Both the position numbers and the translations under genes were made by a program. Below are positions 46,601 to 58,600 of a stretch of DNA of 64,000 nucleotides, one piece after another. The stretch covers positions 27,427,988-27,491,987 of the forward strand of contig OU862918.1 of the NCBI GenBank assembly GCA_917880885.1. The letters are read 5' to 3'. Position 1 is the stretch's first letter. Each line of letters begins with the position of its first letter. Below the pieces are notes generated by a model that was not told the origin of the DNA, did not search any database, and saw nothing but the letters and a program-made list of their open reading frames with translations. This DNA is from Limnephilus marmoratus (Eukaryota; Arthropoda; Insecta; Trichoptera; Limnephilidae).

Positions 46601-49600
46601 TTACTGAAGCCTGTGATAAAACCCGAATATATTGATAATGTAAGTATCATTAAAACCTGAATCATTTTATCTGCCCCGGGAAGCGTATTTCCAAAATTTG
46701 ACCAAAATACGCTTTTCTATCAATTTGACTGCTTGTTGTAGGGTCAGTGGGCCGGTTGTGGCCATTGGGCCGGTTCTGGCCATTTTCAACTTTACAAGTC
46801 GAAATATAAGCTAAATAAAATCGAATCTTTTTTTACTCTATGGCAAAATGCATATTTGTCTATGGTCTTCGTTGACAAGTGACACAATAAATCTTATTGT
46901 TAACAGTTTGTGTTTGGTCGATGCAAATAAGTGTTGCGGAATTTTTTATTGAGATTGTTATCCAAAACCTTAAGGAACCCACTGTAAGTAATCTCAATAT
47001 ATATTTGTAATCCTTTTGATGTTTTATTTGAAAACAAGTTGTACCCATTATAAAAGGGTAAAGTAATATGTTTTTGAGGTTATTTTTAGAAAATTGGTTG
47101 TTTAAACATGATTTTTCGATGTGGCCATTACTGACACAAGAATTTATACAAATGTATGGGTTGTGGCCACGTTGGTGGCCACAAGTGGCTCCCATACAGT
47201 ACTAGTTTTGGCCATTATCTAAAAAAATGAACATATCCGCTAATTTTGATATTTTAACTTAATAAATTATTATGTTTCTTCTTCAGAACTGTGAAAATGA
47301 CTCCGGCAAATAAGAAGAAAGATGCTATTGAGCACTCAAAACGCAAACTTTTTTGTTATTCACCATCGAAAGTGATTTTGGCCCTCGATGCTATAAAAGG
47401 AGGTATGAAGGTATCTACTGCTAGTAAAAACTACAAAGTCCCCCGTAGTACTTTGCGTAACAAAATATGTGGACGTGCACCAGCGGCCTCAGGTCACGTA
47501 GGACCACAAGCTGTACTTGGTATAGAAATAGAGATGTCACTAGTCAGGTGGATTAAAGATTGTGCCCGGGCAGGTTTTCCAATTAACAGGGAATGTTTAT
47601 TAGATTCCGTAAAGAAGATTGTTGTTACTGGCAACATCAATACTCCTTTCATCAATAATCGCCCTGGGAGGACATGGTTTGAGTCATTTATGACGAGACA
47701 TCCTGATTTAAGCAAAAAACATGCAGAGTACATAAACAAGGCACGCGCATTGATAACCGAAGAAAAAATCAGAAACTGGTTTGAAGAAGTCATTACTTTG
47801 TTAGGACCTGATGGATGTAAGATTTTTGAAGATCCTGCTCGAGTATGGAACTGCGATGAAACTTCATTCTTCTTAGCCCCCAAAGGTGGACTTGTCTTAG
47901 CGACGAAAGGCGAACATGTTTACGACACTTCAAAAAACAGTGATAAAGAAAATATCACTACTCTGTTTACAGTAAATGCTCTTGGAGAACTGGCTCCACC
48001 TTTGACACTTTACAAATACAAAAGAATGAATTCAGATGTAGTTCAAAATGCACCTAATCGTTGGTCTATTGGTAAGACAGACAAAGGGTGGATGACTGCT
48101 GAGTCTTTCTATGAATTTATTGGTAATGTGTTCCTGCCTTATCTCAAAGAAAAGGGTACAATATTTCCAATCGTATTATTTTTAGACGGACATAAATCCC
48201 ATCTGACTCTTCACCTGAGTTCACTTTGCAGAGACAACGGAATTATCGTCATAGCCTTGGTTCCAAACACAACACATATGCTGCAGCCACTGGACGTGGC
48301 TGTATTTTTTCCTTTAAAGCAACGTTGGTTGAAGTACATTCGTAAGTGGAGAATTGATAACGAAGGACAAGAAATAACTAAATTTAATCTCCCTTCTGCT
48401 TTGAACAACATTCTGATAAATGATACAAATTTTTCTAATAATGTGAAAGCTGGATTCAAGTCTTGCGGACTTTATCCATTTGGTCCTGATTTTGTAAACT
48501 ATAAAAGAATTATAACTGCACCAAAACATACTGAAACTAATGTAAACATGCGCCTAGTGGAATCGACTCATCTACAGTATTTGGAGAGTAAAATTGAACC
48601 AAATATGCTTAAAGATTTCAAAGTCACTTACAGCACTGGTATGGATTGGACAGGTTGTACTGAAGGGTTGTTCCTGTATAAAGTATGGCTGGCCTTCAAA
48701 GACGATAATACTGCATTGCCAAATACAGATCTTACTTGTATTAATCTAGATCGAGTTACAACGCCTCCAGAAACTCCTGTTATTGAACCTTCATTTCCAA
48801 TAGCGGTAAACGAAGAAATCCTGGACGTATCAGCATCAACATCTAAAGATATTGTATCCTCTTCTGAGATTGTAGAATTGAATATGCCGACTAATGCCGC
48901 AGAATTAGTGAAAAATTGCGTCATATGGCCTGAAAAGAAGACAAATACTACCAGTCGAAAGAGAGAGTATATTCCTTCGGTGTTAACATCAGATAAATGG
49001 AAAGATATTATGATGGCTAAGGAAAAGGAGAAAGACAGAAAAGAAGAACAAAAACAGATAAAACTAGCTAAAAAAATAAATAGGAACATTAAAAAAAAGA
49101 AACCGACTATTGAAATTTTAGAGACGTCAGAGGAAGAAAATTTGCATGATACGTCTCATTCGGACTGCGAAGACTGGATTCCACAGGTAAAGCCGTCGGG
49201 TTTCGAAGAACTAGATCGAACACCCCTGGAAGGAGATTATGTCCTGGTTGAATTCAAGAATCCCAAAGCCACTTTTTATTATGTCGGCAAAATATTGCGT
49301 TCAAAAGACGAAGACAATGAGTTCGAGATAAGCTACCTGAGAAAACATAATAACACTGGTAGCCAATTCACAATGCCACAAATTCCTGATTTGGCATCTG
49401 TTGCTGAGATTGATATTAAAATGATATTGCCACCACCATTGTTTACAGGTACAACCAAAAGGCAAAATTCTTTTTATACTTTCGAAATCGAACTCTCAGG
49501 TCTAAATATGCGCTAAATCTTATTTTTTTATAAGTTTATTGTATAACTTGAATAATAAACATCGATTTATAATCATTACTGTGTTTAATTTAGATAAAAA

Positions 49601-52600
49601 AATATAAGTTCCCTACATAGATTCATGTGGCCAAAACCGGCACACGGGTGTGGCCAGAACTGATTAAATTGTGGCCACAACTAATGCATGGGTCCAGTTC
49701 AATGAAAAAAAATTATTTAAAAATAATTAAAGAACTGTTATTCGATATATTTACATATATTAAAGACAGGCATTTTTATTGTACATTAATGTTGGAAAAA
49801 TTATAATTTACATTTATGTGCAAGTTTGGTGCTCATTCAAAAACGAAAAAATCCTTAAGGTGGCCACAACCGGCCCACTGACCCTACGTTACTTTTGACT
49901 TTTGTACTTACTTTCCGAAAATCGATAGTTACTCTAGAGTAGAAGTGAGTCGTTCGCGAACGAGTCGGCTCAGTGAACCGGATTTTCATACTGATCCGTA
50001 AGATCCGGTTCCCAAAGAACGATCTTCACGGTTCGCGGATCTTCGCGAACGAGTGAGCCGGTGAGCCAACTGACCCGCCAGATCCGGTGAGCCGACTGAG
50101 CAACTGACCCGTGAGATCCGAAGACCCGACTGACCCGTGGGAGCCGAGAGCAGTGTATCGTTCAACGGATCTCGCGGCTCGCGGGTCACTAGATGTACTG
50201 ATGCGGATTGCTCGTTCGTTCGTTCGTTCATAGCCACTCTAGTCAGCGACGCAGAAAGGTAAAATATGAAAGTAAGGTAACGGTTTACAGTTCAGTTCAC
50301 TATGACACTTTTCTACGCGGTGGCGTACCTTTGCTGGTCAGTGTGCGTGCGCCGTGCATGTATTACCGAAATACAATGAACATAATAATAATATCGGAAT
50401 TCAAGCGTGTTTGCGTGCATAAAACGTCAGTCGTGACGTCAGCCCTCCGGCCACATTATCCTTTGCTGGGTAGTGTGTGTGTGCCGTGCATGTTATTACC
50501 GAAATACAATGAATATAATAATAATATCGGAATTCAAGCGGGTATGCGTGCATAATACGTCAGTCGTGACGTCGACGCTCCGGCCACATTATTTTGTTTA
50601 TTATAACAGGATAAGTTATATTATTATTATGCTCATTGTTTATTTTCAGTAATCATTCATTGTTTATTTTCAATAATTCATGCTTTCTAAAAATCGTTAA
50701 AAAAGTAAAGTTGGTGTTGGTTTCACACCAAAGATCAAAACTCAACTAAATACAAAGGATTTCATTTTTTCATTCAGGGATATAAGAATCCGATTAAAAA
50801 GGGAACCCCAAAATATTGGGGTTCCCTTTTTAATAAAGTGTGGAGGGCCGAGGGAGGGGACGGGGGAGATGGACCAATTCAGTCGTTCATTCGAGCCGGT
50901 TCACTGACCCGGATCTTTTCATTGAACGAGACCCAGTGAACCGGCTCGCTCAACTGAGACGCTTTGCCCGCCTCTACTCTAGAGTTACTCCGCCGTATTG
51001 GCATCATTGGCATATTTGACAGTTCTGGTCGAAGTAATGTACGGAAATGGGTGCTGCAACATTGATTATTAATCAGTAATCATGATGAATATTATAGAAG
51101 AGGATGATAATGCATTTAAGCATTAAAATGAATCATCAACATAAAAAATATTTTTTTCAACTTTGAAGATTTAAAAAAAATAAATCGTACGTTGCGCCAC
51201 AATACGAAGTATGTCAAAAAACACAAATAAATAGTAATCTGTGTGTAAGGATGTAATGGCAACCTTATGATTCCAGAGATATCCTCATTTTTAATGTTAG
51301 TCCCATACAAAGTCCCATACAATTTTCCTGAGGAAAATAATTTCCCTCAGGGCCTATGTCATCTAGGATGCTGTGTGGGGGGTCTTTTTGAGGAGAGGAA
51401 GGAATGAACATTGGTCTTGAAAAGACCCATGTTGTAGGAAGGAGGAAACACAGAGGCCGGAAAATCATACCACAGCCGAGCTGTTGAACACAAGAACGAG
51501 TCGAAGAAACGACCCGTTCTCATGTGGCAAATGTCAACCGTGTACAAATGTTGGGCACGCGTTTGGCGTGTTTCCCGACTATGCACCGGTGCCGAAGGGA
51601 TCAATGATGCTAGTTCCTCGGAGCATCTTCCATTGTAATACCGGTAGAACAAGGATAGCATTCCCACCCGACGCCTGTGCTCTAAAGATTGCAATCCGTC
51701 TGTTAAGATGGGAGAATCTATCAAACGGACCGCCCGTTTCTGCACAGAGTCGAGGGTATTTTTCAGGTATTTTGGAGCTCCAGACCAGAGGTGGCTGCCA
51801 AATTCAACCGTGGGGCGCACTTGTGATTTGTACAGGGTTAGCAGTTGTGTACTACTAAAGTATCTGCGGGCCCTGTACAGTACGCCCAGTTTCTGTGAGG
51901 CTAACTTTACTCTGGCTTCGATGGAGCCCCCATACCTGAGCTGGTCACTTAGGGTTACACCAAGCATTTCGATGGAGGGCCTGTTCGGAAGATTGCTTCC
52001 ATTGAAAGAGACTAGATTTTCATTTCGATCCCTTTTAGACGTAATCAGACAAGATTGGGTCTTTGAAACATTAAATTCAACGAGATTATTTTTACCCCAA
52101 GAGAAAACACTCTCGAGGTAACCGTCCATTCTTTGCTTCAAAGCCCTACGAGCTGTTGGATTTTGTGAGCCCTTTGGGGGCTTGTCAAACAAAAAGCTAT
52201 CATGAACTGTACTGTCATCCGCGTAACAGTGAATTGGTGCACATGACAAAAGGTCGTTGATGTGCAACAAAAACAAAGTCGGAGACAGAACCGATCCCTG
52301 CGGGACGCCAGCATTTATCGAATGTGAGGAAGAGGTGAAACCATCGACTACCGTCTGAATCGACCTCTCCCTCAAGAAGTCGGCAATCCACGTACACAAG
52401 GATGCGGGAAGTCCGTAAGAATGCAGTTTGTTGACAAGTCCTTGGTGCCAAACCCGGTCAAAGGCCTTGGAGATGTCCAGTGCAACCGTTTGGGTCTCAC
52501 CGAAACGTTCCAGGCATCGCCCCCAAACATGCGTCACATACGCGAGAAGATCACCGCACGAGCGGTTCCGCCGGAATCCGTATTGACGATCGTTAATAAT

Positions 52601-55600
52601 TTTGTTCTTCTCGAGGTATGTGAGCAGTTTGTCGTTGATCACACGTTCCATCACCTTAGACAGAACTGATGTGATCGCTATGGGGCGGTAGTTGGCCGGG
52701 TTGGAGCGGTTACCCTTCTTTGGAATAGGATGGATAACCGCTTTTTTCCAACCAGAGGGCACAGAGCCAGTCTTCAGGGATATTTTAAAAAGCTTCGTCA
52801 AAATTGGAGCTATTTCTGCAGCGCACCTCTGCAGTACCAGGGCAGGTATTCCGTCAGGCCCACTAGCTTTATTAACATCAAGCCCTCGTAAAACTTGGAA
52901 TACTTCCCGATGCCGGATCCTCAGCTTTTTCATACGAAAACCGCAGTGAGGAACCGATGTCGGGATAGCACCTTGGTCATCGAGGGTTGAGTTATCCGCA
53001 AACATTTTACCTAATAAGTTAGCCTTTTCGGTGGCGGTGTTTGCTAGTGAGCCGTCAGGTCTGGTAAGAGGTGGCAGACTGGATTTGCAGAAATTGCGAC
53101 CTATAGAGCCCGCAAGCGACCAGAATTGCCTGCTGCCATGCGGGCATGCAGCCAGCTTTCTGCTGATCTGCTGGTCGTGCTCGAATTTTGACCTATTTAT
53201 GATTCTCTTGGTTTCCTTTGCCATTTTGTTGTAAGCTGTTCTGTCTTCGGATGTTCTAGATGTGTCGTAGGCTCGGTAAGCCGCGTTTTTTCGTCGCACT
53301 GCTTCAGCGCATTGTCGACTGAACCACTGCTTTGAGCCTACACCAGTTTCCTTAACAGTAGATTTGATGAAGCCATCCATCGCGGATGTGATGACTTCAC
53401 CAATTTCCTGGGCACATCTTGAGGGATCCGAAGTCCGAAAAGAGACAGCTGACCACGGGAAAGCATTGAAATGTGCCCGCAGACCGAACCAATCTGCTGA
53501 CCTATAGTGCCACACTTTTCTCTTCAGCCTCTCGTTTGGTGGTCTGAAGTTTACAAGGATTGATGTCGTCACCAGGCAGTGGTCCGACGATCCTAAAGGC
53601 GCTGTAACTTCAATCTTGTAACCGTGTGGCACAGTAGTTAAAAATAGGTCTAACAGATTGGAACGGTGAGTCTGGACATCAGGAACCCTTGTAGGCTCCT
53701 GAACCATTTGCTCCAATCCGTAGCAAAGGGCAAAGGATTCCGCTTGGCGTCCAGCCGAGTCTGTTGATCCTGAGAACTTCAACCAAGGTTCGTTATGAAC
53801 ATTGAAGTCCCCCAGGACCACAAATTATGCCGTAGGGTAGCGGGGCAAGAGGTCATCAATAGTATCGCTTAAATGTTTGAAGAGCTCGGACGTGTCTGAT
53901 TCGCTAAGGTTCGGTGAGCGGTATAAACACGCGTAGAATCTTACCGTACTGGCAAGATTAACACGTACCCACATTACGTCGAATCTGGAGTTTTCCAGAT
54001 TCGACAGTCGCACACAGTTGACGTCAGCTCGACTATAGAGACAGACACCTCCTTTAGGTCTGAACTTGCCTGCGAGGGTGAAGCCCGCGCAGTCCAGATA
54101 GGAGGCGTCTACAGGCTCGGCTATCTGTGTTTCAGACAGGAAAAGAAGGTTCGGACGTTCAGAAAAAAGGTGGTGATGGACAGAGTTTAAATTGGTGTGC
54201 AGGCCGCGAATGTTGGTGTAATTCACCAACAGTTTTGGCATGCACCGGGGACTCCTGCTTCCCGCCGTTGTAAAGATGTTGCTTATATTTCTTGTTAAGT
54301 TCATGATTTGAGTTGAGTTTTGTTTTTATGAGGAGAAAGGAAGGTCTGGGAAGGAAAAGGTATGAGGGGTGGGTAGGATGCTGGGGATCAGTTTCCAGGA
54401 GTGACGGACGTATGAATCCAACCCACCCACTGCGGTGCAAGGCGATGGGCAGGGAGAGTCCGGCTGGAGAGGTCGCCCAATGCGCCCCAAACGCTGCTGC
54501 TGGGTCCCCTCCGGTCACGAATCGGCACAACAACAGCGGCGGGGTTTTTGCACTCGTTGATGGGGCAGCCCACCCTCAGTCGTGAGCCTGAGGGTCGGGC
54601 CCCTGTACTACCGAGCGGCCCGGACAACGGTAACCGGTTGTAAAGGGTCTCCCTCAACCAGCATCTCCCAATCCGGCCCGCCACGCAGAAGGTGGGCCGA
54701 CGCACCCGCCATCAAGACCCGGACAAACCTTACCCCAAGAACCCGGGCACCCCTGCTAAGTCACCAAACGTAGCGAACCACTTGGGGTGACCTGTGGCAG
54801 AGGTGTTGGTCATCCAATAAATGGTTCCCAGGGCGGCGGTAAACGCCTACCAAATTAAACTATGTCTATGAAAGGCGATTTTCAGCCCACTGTGCGGCGG
54901 ATGCGTCTGCCCACCTGCATGCTGCATGGTAGGCCGGATCGGGAGAGAATGGTTGAGGGAGTCCCTTTGACTTCTCCAGCCGTACTCTCTCGATACGATA
55001 CGATACGATAAGATTGTACCACCCCAGCCAGGAGCACTCCTTTCCCGGTGAGGCCGGTACACCAGGAGGCACTGATTTGTTAGGACTTGGAACACATGCT
55101 CTGAGGATAGGAAGGAGGCTGGAGTTTAATCGACCGGTATACATGGCAACCTAATAAGCCAATATTGGAAATTAGGATGGGCAGGAATAAAGGAATGGAT
55201 TGAGCGTTATAATTTCGTTTTTGTTTTTGTCTTCCTCCTTTTTGCCTCTTCTTGGCTCTTCTTGGCTCTTCTTGCTTCTTCTTGGATCTTCTCGACTCTC
55301 CTTGCCTCCTCTTGATTTTTCCCTTCTCTACTCTGCTCTTCTCAGCTCTTCGTGTATTTTCTTGTATCTTCATATTTCTTCATATCTCTTCTCGCCTCTT
55401 ACCAGATCCTGTCGCCCCTCCTTGGCTGTTCTTGTCTCTTGGCTCTTCCAGGATCTTCTTATCTCTTCTTGTTATTTCAAGGATCTTCTAGTCTCTCCTA
55501 GGCTCTTCTTGTGTCTTCTCGCCTCTTCTTGGATCTTCTGGACTCTTCTCGGCTCTGCTTGGCTCTGCTCGGCCCTGCTTGGCTCTTCTTATCTCTTCTT

Positions 55601-58600
55601 TTCTTTCCTTGCCCCTTCTTGTCTCTTCTTGCTTCTTCTTGTTTCATGAGATCTTCTCGTCTCTTCTCGGCTCTTCTTAACTCTCCTTGCGTCTGCTTAT
55701 CTCTTCGTGTCTATTATTGTCTTTTCTTTTATGTTCTCGCCTCTTCTTATCTCCTCTTGTCTCTTCTTGTCTCTTCTTATCTCTTTTTGTCTCAGCTTGT
55801 CTTGTCTCTGATTATCTCTTTTCGAATATTCTCATGTCTTCTTGTTTCTTCCTGAATGTTCTTGTCTCTTTTTGGCTCTTCTTGGATCTTCTCGTTACTT
55901 TCCGGTTCTGATTGCTACGTCTTTTTCTCTTTGTAATATTGGCTCTTTATTGCTTTTTATTTGCACCTTCTTTCAAATTTTCACCCTTTGTTGGCTCGTC
56001 TCGGTTCCTCCTTCTTGCCTTTTCTTGTATCTTAGTGTTTATTCGAGTCTTTTCTTGTCTCTTCTGGCTTCAACTTATCTCTTCTCGCTCCTTCTGAGAG
56101 GAAATGCTCGATGGCTTGCAAGTTAGGGAACGTACCCATACTACGTGACCAACTTTTTGCAATTTTTAACCCCCCCCCCGGTGACCAAAATCCTAAGCAA
56201 CCCGCCGCTCATTTGTATGGAGCGTGACATTTTGAAGACCCCCCCCCTAAACGTGTCACGTAGTATGGGTACGTTCCCTTACTACGAGACCAGCTTGGAA
56301 CGCGGATCTCGTTTCGAATAAGGTGAACTTTGAGTGTTTGAGGAAATTTACGAAAGTCTGGGTTGAGAGATGGCCTGAGTCGCTGACTAGCTGTAAAATC
56401 ATGTAGTTGCCAGGTGTATCTGCTCTTGAATCCACGGACATTCCCTTTACTTTATTACATCTACTGCAAGAATTTTGTGTTTTATGCTTTATATCTGTAT
56501 ATATTTTTTTTGTTATATCATCTCTATCTTAGGTACCTTTATCTTATTCTATTATATACATTTTGTTCCTATTTCTTTTATTTTTGTGTGATTATTATCT
56601 TTTTTTGCTTATTTTATTTCTTTTCACATGGTTTCTTTTAGATTTAACTAAGCTAAGCTATGCTAGACGATGTTGTATCGAGATACCCGTTTATTATTTT
56701 CATTATTTTTCATTATTTTTGTGTGATTTTATTTTTTTTTCCAGCTTCATATTCCAAGGAACACTATTGATTCAACTAACATACTCGAATTTGTTTTTTT
56801 TTTAGTTTGTTTTGGTTTCTTTGTTCTCTTTTTCTTTTTAGTCTCACAATGCTACTTTGCTTCGATCAGAAGGCTGAACTGAACTGCATCTATCTATTTT
56901 GTTTTGTTTCTTTTTCCCCTTCTGGGGGTGCGCTAGACCTCGTCCTTGCATCAACAGGAGTCGGTCGACGATGGCACGGTGCCCTCTAAAATTAATTGCG
57001 CCACCCCCAGCAACATGTGCAGGCTTTAGGTTTGGGGGGGCGACCTCGGCTCTCCTTCGCCTTGCCTCCGGCTACTCGACGCTGAATTCCTTAGGGTCGT
57101 CGGGTGTTTCCCCCCAATCTCCCATTTACTTTTCTTTGAGGCATCACCGAGGAACCGGCTAAGGGGCGCGGAAGCTGAGTGTCGTTCACTACTAGACCGA
57201 ACGTCATGCGCATTCTTGCTGGGACTGCCAATCGATTGGAGAGGACTGCCAACCGTTTGCCATGCCTTTATTACTTATCTACTGTGTCTTCCTCCCAAAC
57301 AGGTGCTTGTAGGATACGCTGGATACAATCACCCAGCGCTTGCCACCTCGTGAACTTTCACCAACCTGTCCTACTGTCTTGTCTATATTTTGTCATACTA
57401 ACACATATTGTATCTGTATTTCCCGCTAAGCACTTGCATGCTGCTTACTAACAACGTATGCAGGGATATTGGAGGTTTAGTTTCGTTTTCAAATGTAGAG
57501 TCGTTTTTTACCAAAAAAATTAGAGTCCTTGCAAGAGCCTTGAAGGGGTAACCATCTGTTACCTATACCAGGGCGGGTAAGTGGTGGGTCCTCCAATTCT
57601 CGCTCCTTCTTGGTTGTATTTGGTGTTTCTTGCAACTTCTTGTAGAGTTTAATCCACATTTATACATAGCAACCTAATATGCCAATACTCGAACTAGGAT
57701 AGGCAAGAATTAAGATTTTAATTGAGTGTTGTTTTCTAAGTTCTGTCATTTTATTACCTCTTCTGGTCTTTTATTGCTTATTCTTGCATCATTTTGCCTC
57801 CTTTTCGTCAATTTCAGTCTACCCTAGTATCTGCTTACAAGTTCTTGCTTCTACTAGCCCCTTCTTCTGGCTTCAACTTGCTTCGTCATGCTTCCATTTG
57901 CTTGAAGTGAAATATTACAAAACAGCGCTATGCAAATGTTATGTTATTATAATTATTCTTGTTTTTTTGGCTCTCCTAATTTTGATTGCAACTTATTGGT
58001 TCTTCTAGTCTTCTTGCATCATCTTGACTTTTCTTCGTGTATGTTCTGTCATCTTCTTGAATATTCAAATTAGATAATCCAAAAGAGAACAAAGGAACTC
58101 ATTCGAAGTGTAATAACCCGACTTAATTAACGTTAACATTTGAGATAAAGATAAAAGGTGTAGGTACTTGAAAAGAACTTCTTCCAGATTTTGACTGAAA
58201 CCAAAAACCTGTAAAAACCTAAAAACCAAAGCCTGTTAACCATTAAGACAAAGAAAAAATATTTGTTTATAACATGCACGTCAGAGGGGGAAACGAATTT
58301 TCGAAAAGCGCAGACTGTGAGATGCATTCGATAAGTGCGTGTAACTCGACTAGTTTTTGTTGCGGAATATGTAGGCAAGGCCGTAGCCAGGGGGGGGGAT
58401 CAAGGGGTTTTGATCCTCCCCCGAAATCTAATAAAGCACACTGAAAATATATGTTAAACGCTACCGACGCCCGATTGTACAAAATTAACTTGTTGCAGTT
58501 TGTGGTGAAATTGTTCAGAAAAAAATTGGTGCAAAGACTGAATTCTGCAAAATGTTTTTCAGTCCTTGTTGATGGAACTACTGATGTTTCACTACAAAGA

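Noticed and set aside
55200..56126. Leu/Ser-rich ORFs looking like membrane proteins
   Set aside because: Translation of the CT-rich tract in several frames; composition artefact.
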